From Pseudorhodoferax sp. Leaf265 (lineage in GTDB: Bacteria > Pseudomonadota > Gammaproteobacteria > Burkholderiales > Burkholderiaceae_C): DNA of 64,000 nucleotides. The DNA is taken from positions 115 through 64,114 of the forward strand of contig NZ_LMMT01000013.1 in NCBI RefSeq assembly GCF_001422365.1, written 5' to 3'. The notes below the pieces were generated by a model. That model saw nothing but the letters and a program-made list of their open reading frames with translations, ran no database searches and was not told where the DNA came from. A program made the translations under genes and the position numbers. Below, in pieces: positions 39,287-47,917 of this stretch (its first letter is position 1; each line of letters starts with the position of its first letter).

Positions 39287-41611
39287 TCAGCCGTGCATCA
39301 GCGTCCACAGCCGCGCCGCCGTCACCGGCATCTGCAGCTGCGTCGTCTTGCCCGCCAGCCCGTTGCGCGCCAGCGCATCTGCCACAGCGTTGACGATGGC
39401 CGGCGTGGCGCCGATGGTGCCGAGCTCGCCCACGCCCTTCACGCCCAGCGGGTTGTTCTTGCAGGGCACGCTCTGGTCCATGCGCGTGACGAAGTCGGCG
39501 CGCAGGATGTCGGCGCGCGGCACGGCGTAGTCCATCAGGCTGCCGGCCACGGGCTGGCCGGTCTCGCGGTCGTAGACCACCTCCTCGCACAGCGCCTGGC
39601 CGATGCCCTGCACGGCACCGCCGTCGAGCTGGCCCGTCACGATCAGCGGGTTGATCACGCGCCCCACGTCGTTCATCGAGGCATAGGCCACGACCTCCAC
39701 GGCGCCGGTCTGCGGGTCGAGCTCGATCTCGCTGATGTGGCAGCCGTTGGGCCAGGTCGGGCCGGCCACGCTGCTGGTGGAGTCCATGAAGATCCGGCGC
39801 TCGGGCTGGCGCGCGGCCAGTTCGAACAGGCCGATCTTGAGGTCGGTTCCGGCCACCGTGAACGCGCCCTGTTCGTAGCGGATGTCCTCGGCGGCGGCCT
39901 CGAGTTCCTTGGCCGCGAGTGCGCGCGCCTTGTCGATGGTGCGCTCGCTGCCCACGCGCACGGCCGAGCCGCCCGTGAAGATGGAGCGCGAGCCGGCGCT
40001 GCCGAAGCCATCGCCGCGGTCGGTGTCGCCCAGCACCACGCGCACCTTCTCGGCCGGCACGCCGAAGGCGTCGACCACGAGTTGCGCGAGCGAGGTGGCG
40101 ATGCCCTGGCCCATGGCGTTGACGGCCGAGAACACCTCGATCATGCCGTCGGCCTGCACCTCCACCGTCACGCGTTCCTCGAACACGTTGCCGCCGGTCC
40201 ATTCGAGGAAGGTGGCGATGCCCTGCCCGCGCCACCTGCCGCGCGCGGCCGAGGCCTTGGCGCGCGCGTCAAAGCCGGTCCAGTCGGCCAGGGCCAATGC
40301 CTGGTTCATCTGCTGCTCGAAGGCGCCCGTGTCGTAGGTCTGAGCCATCGGGTTCTTGTACGGCATCTGCTCGGGGCGGATGAAGTTGGCCCGGCGCAGC
40401 GCGATGCGGTCGATGCCGGTCTGGCGCGCCGCCTCGTCCATGAGGCGCTCGATGTTGAAGATGGCTTCGGGCCGGCCGGCACCGCGGTAGGCGCCGGTAG
40501 GCGCCTGGTTGGTGAGCACGGCCTGGAAGCGGAAGTCGATGGTCTGGATGTCGTAGACGCTGGTCTGCACCCAGGGGCCGATCAAGAGCTGGATCGCCAC
40601 GCCGGTGCCGGTGGCGTAGGCGCCCACGTTGGCCTGCGAAGCGATGCGCAGCGCGAGGATGCGGCCCCCCGCGTCCAAGGCCAGTTCGGCATGCGTCTGC
40701 ACGTCGCGGCCATGGTAGGTCGAGAGGAATTCCTCGCTGCGGTCGGCCACCCACTTCACGCTGCGGCGCAGTTGGTGCGCGGCATGCGCCAAGGCCACGT
40801 CCTCCAGGTAGGCACCGGTCTTCATGCCGAAGCCGCCGCCCACGTCGCCCACCACCACGCGTGCCTGCTCGCGGGCGATGCCCAGCGCGTCGGCCACGGT
40901 GTTGCGCACGCCCGAAGGCATCTGCGTGGACATGCGGATGGTCAGCCGGCCATCGTCCGGATCGACACCTGCCAACACGCTGCGCGGCTCCAGCGTCAGC
41001 GCGGCCAGGCGCTGGTGCGTGAGGTCCAGCGTGACATGGTGGCGCGCGCGGGCGAAGGCCTCGGCCGTGGCCTGGGCATTGCCGTGGCGCATTTCGGCGG
41101 CGATGTTGTCGGGCGCGGCCTCGGTCAACACCGGCGCGCCGGCGGACAGGGCCTGCGCCAGCGTGGTCACGGCGGGCAGTTCGGCGTAGTCCACGAACAC
41201 GGCCTCGGCCGCGTCGCGTGCCTGCTGCAGCGTCTCGGCCACCACCAGGGCCACGGGCTCGCCCACGAAGCGCACGCGCTCGTGCGCCAGCGCGTGCAGC
41301 GGCGGCGTGACGCCCGGCCCGCCATCGGCACGCTTGAAGCCGGCCGTGCCCGGCAGCGGCTTGACGCCCTTGGCCACGAGATCGGCGCCCGTGTAGACGG
41401 CCACCACGCCCGCCATGCCGCGCGCGGTCTCGGCGTCCACCGACACGATGCTGGCATGCGGATACGGCGAGCGCACGAACACCGCGCGCAACTGGGCCTG
41501 GGGCACCACGTCGTCGGTGAACTGGCCACGGCCGGCCAGCAAAGCGTCGTCTTCGAGCCGGCGAACCGCCTGGCCGCTGCCAAAACGGGTGGGGGAAGCG
41601 AGGGTGTCCAA
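39287..41611 (-). CDS. Form II CO/xanthine dehydrogenase-type molybdenum large subunit
   Basis: 774 residues. The N-terminal domain has VRRLEDDALLAGRGQFTDDV; the molybdenum-binding domain has GGGFGMKTG, the loop AYRGAGRPEA (form II signature instead of AYxCSFR of true CO dehydrogenases), and GVKGVGELGTIGATPAI with the catalytic Glu. It would oxidise a hydroxylatable substrate, not CO. No coxM (FAD) or coxS (2Fe-2S) genes lie nearby; the neighbours are unrelated. The electron-transfer partners must be elsewhere. Confidence 0.88.
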   Translation of the reverse strand: MDTLASPTRFGSGQAVRRLEDDALLAGRGQFTDDVVPQAQLRAVFVRSPYPHASIVSVDAETARGMAGVVAVYTGADLVAKGVKPLPGTAGFKRADGGPGVTPPLHALAHERVRFVGEPVALVVAETLQQARDAAEAVFVDYAELPAVTTLAQALSAGAPVLTEAAPDNIAAEMRHGNAQATAEAFARARHHVTLDLTHQRLAALTLEPRSVLAGVDPDDGRLTIRMSTQMPSGVRNTVADALGIAREQARVVVGDVGGGFGMKTGAYLEDVALAHAAHQLRRSVKWVADRSEEFLSTYHGRDVQTHAELALDAGGRILALRIASQANVGAYATGTGVAIQLLIGPWVQTSVYDIQTIDFRFQAVLTNQAPTGAYRGAGRPEAIFNIERLMDEAARQTGIDRIALRRANFIRPEQMPYKNPMAQTYDTGAFEQQMNQALALADWTGFDARAKASAARGRWRGQGIATFLEWTGGNVFEERVTVEVQADGMIEVFSAVNAMGQGIATSLAQLVVDAFGVPAEKVRVVLGDTDRGDGFGSAGSRSIFTGGSAVRVGSERTIDKARALAAKELEAAAEDIRYEQGAFTVAGTDLKIGLFELAARQPERRIFMDSTSSVAGPTWPNGCHISEIELDPQTGAVEVVAYASMNDVGRVINPLIVTGQLDGGAVQGIGQALCEEVVYDRETGQPVAGSLMDYAVPRADILRADFVTRMDQSVPCKNNPLGVKGVGELGTIGATPAIVNAVADALARNGLAGKTTQLQMPVTAARLWTLMHG

Positions 41612-41733
41612 AGCTGCGCCTTTCGGGGATCAGGGTCCATCGGGCACTTCGCGGGCCCGGATGGCTGCGAAGCGGAGCAGCGCCGGAAATTAACAGAAAT
41701 CGGGCCGCGGTGCGGCGCCTGGGCGACCGGTGT

Positions 41734-41991
41734 TCAGTCCTTCTGGTGACGGTAGGCGCGGTCCATCTCGGGCGCCTTGCTGGTGTCCTGCACACCGCGC
41801 TGCAGGTCGCCATGCGCCTGCCGGCCTTCGGCAGGGACCCCGCCATCGGTCATGCCCTGCTCAGACTGGTCGCGCTCGTGCGGCAAGGCCAGGTCGTCGA
41901 CCGGCCGCACCAACGCCCCGGGCCGGGGACGGCGGCGCAGGTAGTTGACGCGGGGCTTGGAAGAGCCGGGGGGCCTGTCGTTGGCTGCCAT
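41734..41991 (-). CDS. 85-residue conserved hypothetical protein
   Basis: Starts MAANDRPPGSSKPRVNYLRRRPRPG with AGGAGA 9 bases upstream. Short, basic and low-complexity, with a dense Pro/Arg segment and the block VDDLALPHERDQSEQGM near the middle. Proteins with this LPHERDQS pattern occur throughout Comamonadaceae; no function known. Confidence 0.6.
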   Translation of the reverse strand: MAANDRPPGSSKPRVNYLRRRPRPGALVRPVDDLALPHERDQSEQGMTDGGVPAEGRQAHGDLQRGVQDTSKAPEMDRAYRHQKD

Positions 41992-42188
41992 GTGGTGTTC
42001 TCCTGGCCGCCAGGCAGAGCCGGGCAGCAATGGGCAAGCTGCGAACTCTGCGACCGCCGACGCGCCGGCGTTGTCGGAGAGCGAGCAGAGGTGCCGTAGG
42101 ACAGCCGCGCCACCATTCGCCCTGGCGAGGCCCGCCAATCGGGGGCGCGGCGCGGGGCCACCCGGCAGTTCGGGTAGATTCCCGGTCC

Positions 42189-42707
42189 ATGCCTGTTCCC
42201 GCCGTGCCGCCGCAAGCGCGCGCACCGAGTTTTTCCGCCGCCGAGTTCCGCCAGGGCCTGTCCATGTTCGCCACCGGCGTGACCATCGTCACCGCGCGCC
42301 GGGCCGACGGCCAGCTGATCGGGCTGACCGCCAATTCCTTCAACTCCGTCTCTCTGAACCCGCCGCTGGTGCTGTGGAGCCTGGCGCAGGCGGCCTCGTC
42401 CATGGCCGCGCTGAGCGCCGGCTCGCACTACGCCATCAACATCCTGGCCTCGGACCAGAAGGCGCTGGCCGAACGCTTCGCCAAGCGCGGCGCCGACCGC
42501 TGGAGCGGCGTGGCCTGGCACGAGGGCGTGGCCGGTGCACCCTTGCTGGACGGCGCAGCCGCCGTGTTCGAGTGCTTCAACCGCAGCCGCTACGAGGAAG
42601 GCGACCACGTCATCTTCGTCGGCGAGGTGGAGCACTGCGCCCACCGGCCCGGCGCCTCGCCACTGCTGTTCCATGGCGGGCGCTTCTACACCGAGCATCC
42701 CCTCTGA
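42189..42707 (+). CDS. Flavin reductase domain protein
   Basis: 172 residues. FRQGLSMFATGVTIVTARR, GLTANSFNSVSLNPPLVLWSL and HYAINILASDQ are the flavin reductase (FMN-binding split barrel) motifs; DHVIFVGEVEHC closes the domain. It would supply FMNH2/FADH2 to a monooxygenase; no monooxygenase is next to it. Followed after 3 bp by an EamA transporter. Confidence 0.88.
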   Translation: MPVPAVPPQARAPSFSAAEFRQGLSMFATGVTIVTARRADGQLIGLTANSFNSVSLNPPLVLWSLAQAASSMAALSAGSHYAINILASDQKALAERFAKRGADRWSGVAWHEGVAGAPLLDGAAAVFECFNRSRYEEGDHVIFVGEVEHCAHRPGASPLLFHGGRFYTEHPL

Positions 42708-42710
42708 ACC

Positions 42711-43610
42711 ATGCAACCCCAGCGCAAGGACCACCTGGATGGCCTGGCGGTCGGCCTGCTGCTGGTCTGCTGCGTGCTCTGGGGCGGCCAGCAGGTGCTG
42801 GTCAAGGCCACCATCGCGCACATGCCACCGGTGCTGCAGGGCGCACTGCGCTTCGTCGCGGCCACGCTGCTGCTGATGGGCTGGTGCCGCTGGCGCGGCA
42901 TCGCGCTGTTCGGGCGCGACGGCTCGCTCAAGGCCGGGCTGGCCGCCGGGCTGCTGTTCTTCGGCGAGTTCGTCTGCCTGTACCTGGGCCTGGTGCACAC
43001 CACGGCCTCGCGCGCCACGGTGTTCCTGTACACCTCGCCGTTCTGGGTGGCGCTGCTGCTGCCCTGGTGGGTGCCGAGCGAACGGCTGCGGCCCGCGCAG
43101 TGGACCGGGCTGGCCTTCGCCTTCGTGGCCGTGGCCTTCGCGCTGCGCGAGGGCTTCGGCACCGGGCTGGACACCTGGCGCGGCGACCTGCTATCGCTGC
43201 TGGCGGCGCTGCTGTGGGGGCTGACGACGGTGCTGATCCGCGCCACGGGCCTCACGCGGCTGGCGCCCGAGAAACTGCTGTTCTACCAGCTGGCGGTCTG
43301 CGCGCTGCTGTTCCCGCCGCTGTCGCTGGCCATGGGCGAGCGCTGGGACGTGCAGTTCACGCCTTTCGTCGTGACCTCGCTGTTGCTGCAGACCGTGGTC
43401 GGCGCCTTCGCGAGCTACCTGGCATGGATGTGGCTGCTGGGCCGCTACCCGGCCACGCGGCTGTCGGCCTTCATCTTCCTGACGCCACTGTGCGCGCTGG
43501 TGTTCGGTGCGCTGGCGCTGCACGAGCTGCTGACGCCCAGCCTGCTGGGCGCGATGGCGCTCGTGGCGGCCGGCATCTGGCTGGTCAACCGTGCGCCGCT
43601 TCGGCGATGA
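42711..43610 (+). CDS. EamA/DMT family transporter
   Basis: 299 residues and 10 hydrophobic helices in two EamA repeats (first GLLLVCCVLWGGQQVLVKATIAHMPPV; second SLLAALLWGLTTVLIRATG). Substrate unknown, probably an exporter of a metabolite. Packed head to tail between the flavin reductase and DUF1185 genes. Confidence 0.85.
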   Translation: MQPQRKDHLDGLAVGLLLVCCVLWGGQQVLVKATIAHMPPVLQGALRFVAATLLLMGWCRWRGIALFGRDGSLKAGLAAGLLFFGEFVCLYLGLVHTTASRATVFLYTSPFWVALLLPWWVPSERLRPAQWTGLAFAFVAVAFALREGFGTGLDTWRGDLLSLLAALLWGLTTVLIRATGLTRLAPEKLLFYQLAVCALLFPPLSLAMGERWDVQFTPFVVTSLLLQTVVGAFASYLAWMWLLGRYPATRLSAFIFLTPLCALVFGALALHELLTPSLLGAMALVAAGIWLVNRAPLRR

Positions 43611-43641
43611 TCGCCCCTTTCCTCCCTTGCAAGGAAGCCCC

Positions 43642-44220
43642 ATGTCTTTGATCGAGATCCGCAAGCGCAGCCTGACCATCGAAACCACCTACCACGAGGG
43701 TGGCCCACCGGTGGAGACGCCGCTCAAGCTGGCCGCGGCCTGCGCCGTGATCCGCAACCCCTACGCGGGCCGCTACGAGCCCGACCTGATGCCCTTCATG
43801 GCCGAGCTGCGCAGCCTCGGCACGCTGCTCGCGCAGGAGCTGGTGGACACGCTGGGCCGCGACAAGGTGGAGGTCTACAGCAAGGCCGCCATCGTGGGCG
43901 TGGATGGCGAGATGGAACACGGCGCCGTCTGGCACGAGGCCGGCGGCTGGGCCATGCGCACGGTGCTGGGCGAGCCCAAGGCCATCGTGCCGGCGGCCAA
44001 GGCCGTGGCCGGCGCGGGCTACCGGCTCATGGTGCCCGTGCACTACATCCACGCCTGCTACGTGCGCAGCCACTTCAACAGCATCGAGGTCGGCATCCAG
44101 GATGCGCCGCGGCCCAAGGAGATCCTGTTCGCGCTCGTGATGGGCACGGGCGGGCGCGTGCACTCGCGGCTGGGCGGCCTGCTCAAGGAGAACGTGTCCG
44201 TCCACGACGGGCAGCGCTGA
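43642..44220 (+). CDS. DUF1185 (amino acid synthesis) family protein
   Basis: 192 residues. SLIEIRKRSLTIETTYHEGG, AAACAVIRNPYAGRYEPDL, EHGAVWHEAGGWAMRTVLGEPKAIVP and VHYIHACYVRSHFNSIEVGIQDAPRP match DUF1185, small proteins with an Asp/His-rich pocket often near opine or amino-acid genes. Function unknown. Probably the third gene of the flavin reductase/EamA unit. Confidence 0.75.
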   Translation: MSLIEIRKRSLTIETTYHEGGPPVETPLKLAAACAVIRNPYAGRYEPDLMPFMAELRSLGTLLAQELVDTLGRDKVEVYSKAAIVGVDGEMEHGAVWHEAGGWAMRTVLGEPKAIVPAAKAVAGAGYRLMVPVHYIHACYVRSHFNSIEVGIQDAPRPKEILFALVMGTGGRVHSRLGGLLKENVSVHDGQR

Positions 44221-45276
44221 TCAATCGGCCAGCAGCCGCGCCATCGCCTCCACCGTCAGTGGCGCCGAGCCCTCGGCCTTGTTGCCGATCGTGAGGTAGG
44301 CGTGGTGGCCCGCGGCCGTGGTCGCGCGCGCCACGCGGGCCAGCGCCGTGCGCGTCTCCAGGTCCGGGTCGACCAGCTTGTCGAAGGGCAGGTACAGCGC
44401 CTTGGCGTCCTCGTAGCCATAGGCGCCGTGCAGGCGGTTCAGGTTCCAGCGGCAGACCATGGGCCCAGGCCACAGCGCGCGCAGCACGGGCAGCTGTTCG
44501 GCGATCGGCGGCAGCTTGGCGTGGCCGCCCAGGCAGTAGGTGGCACCGCTGGCGCGCAGGGCCTCGGCGAAAGCCGGCGTCAACCATTCGGCGTTGCGCA
44601 CCTCCACCGCGATCACGAGGTCGGGCGCCTGCGCGCGCAGCTGCGCCAGGGACGGCAGCGCGGCCAGCATGGCCTGCAGGCGTTCGATGCAGTGCGGCAT
44701 GCGGCCGAGCATGGCCGGCGCCAGCGGGCTCAGCTGGAACACCAGCGCGCCAGCCCTGGCACCCAGCCCCTGCAGAGCCGGCTCGACGAAGGCCGACCAG
44801 GCCAGGCCCGGATCGAGGAAGCCGGTGTTGGCCCGCATGCCCTGCCCGTCCTCGCGCCGCACCAGCGCGTCGGCGACCACGCTGGGCGCCTTGACCACGA
44901 AGCGGAAGTCCGGCGGCACCTGCTCGGCGTAGCCCGCGTACTGGGCCACGGTCAGGGGCTGGTAGAAGGCCCGGTCCAGCGAGACCGCGCGCATGAGCGG
45001 GTGCTGGGCGTAGGTGGCCAGGCCGCGCCGCGCGAGCATGGATTCGGTGTACTCGCCCTCCCAGACCAGCCCATCCCAGCCCGGGAAGGACCAGGACGAG
45101 GTTCCCAGATGCAGCCGCTCGGGCAAGCGCGCCGCGAGGTCGGCCAACTCTGTCGGCCAGGGCGCGGGCCTGACCTGGCGCAGGCGCGAGCGCGGCGCGG
45201 CCACGGCGGGCGGTGCCGGTGCTGGCGGCGGCGCCACTGGAGGCGCCTCGGCCTCGGGAAACAGCCGGTCCTGCAA
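44221..45276 (-). CDS. DUF72 family protein
   Basis: 351 residues from a TTG with GAGGG upstream, right after the stop of the synthetase gene. LHLGTSSWSFPGWDGLVWEGEY, LLARRGLATYAQHPLM and VEVRNAEWLTPAF match the DUF72 TIM-barrel family. A Pro/Ala-rich N-terminal arm of about 40 residues is extra. Function unknown in general. It is in one transcript with acetoacetyl-CoA synthetase. Confidence 0.8.
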   Translation of the reverse strand: MQDRLFPEAEAPPVAPPPAPAPPAVAAPRSRLRQVRPAPWPTELADLAARLPERLHLGTSSWSFPGWDGLVWEGEYTESMLARRGLATYAQHPLMRAVSLDRAFYQPLTVAQYAGYAEQVPPDFRFVVKAPSVVADALVRREDGQGMRANTGFLDPGLAWSAFVEPALQGLGARAGALVFQLSPLAPAMLGRMPHCIERLQAMLAALPSLAQLRAQAPDLVIAVEVRNAEWLTPAFAEALRASGATYCLGGHAKLPPIAEQLPVLRALWPGPMVCRWNLNRLHGAYGYEDAKALYLPFDKLVDPDLETRTALARVARATTAAGHHAYLTIGNKAEGSAPLTVEAMARLLAD

Positions 45277-45280
45277 GCCC

Positions 45281-47290
45281 TCAGCCCTCGGCCGCGCGCC
45301 GGCGCGCGAAGTCTTCGTACCAGGCCAGGCAGGCCGGGTTGGCCATGGTGCCGCGGTTGAGCACCTTGTCGGCGCTCTGGCCCAGCAGCAGCTTCTTGAT
45401 CGGCAGCTCCTGCTTCTTGCCCGACAGCGTGCGCGGGATCTCGGGCACCTGGAAGATGGCGTCGGGCACGAAGCGCGGCGACAGCGCGCGGCGCACAGCC
45501 TCGTTGAGCCGGCCCTTGAGCGCATCGTCCAGCACCGCCCCGTCGCGCAGCACCACGAACAGCGGCATCCAGCTCGGCCGGCCCAGGTACTCGAGATCGA
45601 CCACCATGGCGTCCAGCACCTCGGGCAGCGCCTCGATCGCGCTGTAGATCTCGCTGGTGCCCATGCGCAGGCCGTGGCGGTTGATGGTGGCGTCGCTGCG
45701 GCCGAAGATCACGCAGCTGCCGTCGGGGTCCACGCGCAGCCAGTCGCCATGGCGCCAGACACCAGGGAAGGTGTCGAAGTAGCTGGCCAGGTAGCGCGCA
45801 TTGCCAGGGTCGTTCCAGAAGTGCAGCGGCATCGAGGGGATGGGCCGCGTGCAGACCAGTTCGCCGACCTCGCCGATGAGCGGTTTGCCTTCATCGCTCC
45901 AGGCCTCGACGGCCGAGCCCAGCATGCGGCACTGCATCTTGCCCGGCACGAGGGGCAGCGTGCGCAGGCCGCCGATGAAGCCGCCCGCGAAATCGGTGCC
46001 GCCCGAGATGTTGCACCACCAGATGTCTTGCACGCCCAGGCGCTGGAACTGCGCCGTGCCCCATCGCTGCACGTCTTCCGCGAGCGGCGAGCCCGTGGTC
46101 CCCAGCGCGCGCACACGCGCCAGCCCCGGGTAGCGCGCCAGGTCCACGCCGGCCTTCATGCAGTTGGCGAAGTAGGCCGCGCCGGCGCCGAAGAAGGTCA
46201 CGCCCGTGCTGTCGGCGAAGCGCCACAGCACCTCCCAGTCGGGCTGCTCGCGGCTGCCGCCCGGGCTGCCGTCGAAGATGCAGCAGGTGGTGCCGGCCAG
46301 CAGGCCCGCGACCTGGCAGTTCCACATGATCCAGCCCGTGGTGCTGTACCAGAGGAAGCGCTCGCCCTTCCCCGGGCCCTCGTAGCTGCAGCCAATGTCG
46401 TTGTGCAGCGTGGACAGCGCCAGGGCCACCAGGACGATGCCGCCGTGGCCGTGCACGATGGGCTTGGGCAGGCCCGTGGTGCCGCTGGAGTAGACGATCC
46501 ACAGCGGGTGGTCGAACGGCAGCCAGTCGGGCTCGAAGGCGGCGGTATCGGCGTCGTCGCGCGCCAGCACCGCGGCCAGCGGATGGCTGCCGGCCACGGG
46601 CGGCCGGCCGCCCAGGTTGTCCAGCACCAGCAGGTGGCGCACGCTGGGCAGGGCCGCGCGCAGCTCGGCCACGGTCTGGGCGCGGTCCAGGTCGCGGCCG
46701 CCGTAGGTCACGCCATCGCAGGCGATCAGCACCACGGGCTCGATCTGGCGGAAGCGGTCGAGCACGGCGGCCTGGCCCATGTCGGGCGCGCAGACGCTCC
46801 AGACCGCGCCGATGCTGGCCACGGCCAGGAAGGCCACCATGGTCTCGGGAATGTTGGGCAGATAGGCGGCCACGCGGTCGCCGCGCTGCACGCCCTGGGC
46901 GCGCAGGTGCAGGGCCAGGGCCGCCACCTGGCGGCGCAGCGCGGGCCAGGACAGGTCACGGCGCTGGCCGCGCTCGTTGTCGCTGACGATGGCCGGGCAG
47001 CCCGCGGCGTGGGCCGCGTCCACATGGCGCAGCACCTGGCGCGCGTAGTTGGTCTGGGCGCCGGGGAACCACTCGGCGCCCGGCATGGCGTCGTTGGCCA
47101 GCACGGCGTGGTGCGGCGTGGGCGACTGCATGGCGAAGTAGTCCCAGATGCTCTGCCAGAAGCCTTCCAGGTCGGTGGTGGACCAGCGCCACAGCGCGTC
47201 GTAGTCGGCGAAGGCCAGGCCGCGCGTGCGCTGCAGCCAGTCGAGGTAGTGCGTGATGTGCGGGGTGCGGTCTGTCGGGTCGGATCGCAT
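45281..47290 (-). CDS. Acetoacetyl-CoA synthetase
   Basis: 669 residues, as usual for acetoacetate-CoA ligase. The ANL motifs are present: YSSGTTGLPKPI (P-loop), a TTGWIMWN substrate-pocket block, GGTDF, RSDATINRHGLRMGTSEIYSAIE and the catalytic lysine region LSGKKQELPIKKLL. It activates acetoacetate with CoA and ATP in ketone-body, leucine or PHB metabolism. The ATG at 47,290 has AGGAGGAG. DUF72 follows 4 bp downstream. Confidence 0.92.
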   Translation of the reverse strand: MRSDPTDRTPHITHYLDWLQRTRGLAFADYDALWRWSTTDLEGFWQSIWDYFAMQSPTPHHAVLANDAMPGAEWFPGAQTNYARQVLRHVDAAHAAGCPAIVSDNERGQRRDLSWPALRRQVAALALHLRAQGVQRGDRVAAYLPNIPETMVAFLAVASIGAVWSVCAPDMGQAAVLDRFRQIEPVVLIACDGVTYGGRDLDRAQTVAELRAALPSVRHLLVLDNLGGRPPVAGSHPLAAVLARDDADTAAFEPDWLPFDHPLWIVYSSGTTGLPKPIVHGHGGIVLVALALSTLHNDIGCSYEGPGKGERFLWYSTTGWIMWNCQVAGLLAGTTCCIFDGSPGGSREQPDWEVLWRFADSTGVTFFGAGAAYFANCMKAGVDLARYPGLARVRALGTTGSPLAEDVQRWGTAQFQRLGVQDIWWCNISGGTDFAGGFIGGLRTLPLVPGKMQCRMLGSAVEAWSDEGKPLIGEVGELVCTRPIPSMPLHFWNDPGNARYLASYFDTFPGVWRHGDWLRVDPDGSCVIFGRSDATINRHGLRMGTSEIYSAIEALPEVLDAMVVDLEYLGRPSWMPLFVVLRDGAVLDDALKGRLNEAVRRALSPRFVPDAIFQVPEIPRTLSGKKQELPIKKLLLGQSADKVLNRGTMANPACLAWYEDFARRRAAEG

Positions 47291-47354
47291 GTGCTGGTAT
47301 CTCCTCCTGGCGGCGCCGTGCGTGGCGCCTGCGGCCTGCATGATAGGCAGGCCG

Positions 47355-47786
47355 TCAGTCCTCGCTGAGGTAGCCGCGCGCCAGCTGCGCCTCCTGGTTC
47401 TCGAAGATCGCCATCGCCGTCCTCATGCGCAGGAAGCCGAAGCGGCGGTAGAACGGTTCCTTGCCCGGCACGGCATACAGCAGGATCTTCCTGTGGCCAC
47501 GCGCAGCGTCCACCAGGTGCTGCACCACCTGCTTGCCCAGGCCCGTGCCCTGCTGCTCGGGCAGAACGGCGATGTCGCAGACGTAGGCGCAATCGGCGCC
47601 ATCGGCCAGCACGCGGCCCGCCGCCACGAGCCGCGCGCCGTCGTAGACAAAGCACTTGAACATGCTGTTGCCGAACACCGTCTGCAGCAGCTGCGGCGGC
47701 TTCTCGCCCAGCGGCGCGGCGCGGTACAGCGCGGACAGCGCCTCCCAGTCGACGGACTCGGTGTCGTACTTCCATTGCAGCGGCAT
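47355..47786 (-). CDS. GNAT family N-acetyltransferase
   Basis: 143 residues. The acetyl-CoA site is in VLPEQQGTGLGKQVVQHLV (Q/RxxGxG/A) with a preceding VCDIAV strand; FYRRFGFLRM is the C-terminal loop. It starts at 47,786 with GGAGAA before the ATG. Substrate unknown. Confidence 0.85.
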   Translation of the reverse strand: MPLQWKYDTESVDWEALSALYRAAPLGEKPPQLLQTVFGNSMFKCFVYDGARLVAAGRVLADGADCAYVCDIAVLPEQQGTGLGKQVVQHLVDAARGHRKILLYAVPGKEPFYRRFGFLRMRTAMAIFENQEAQLARGYLSED

Positions 47787-47917
47787 GCGGTTCTCCGTGT
47801 CGGCCGAAAGCTGGCAGCGTAGCGCAGTCGGGCCGCTCCAGGCCGGGTCCCCGAGCCACACCCCAGGGCTGGCCCTCCGGACGATGGCGGCAGCGCCGAC
47901 GGAAGACCGACGGGGGC

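Noticed and set aside
39239-41749. Long plus-strand open frame of 836 codons
   Set aside because: It is the opposite strand of the molybdenum hydroxylase gene. Its translation is His/Ala/Arg/Gly-rich shadow with no domain. The same holds for the plus-strand frames over the acetoacetyl-CoA synthetase (45,014-47,368), acyl-CoA ligase (54,003-55,718) and protease-nuclease (18,812-20,782).
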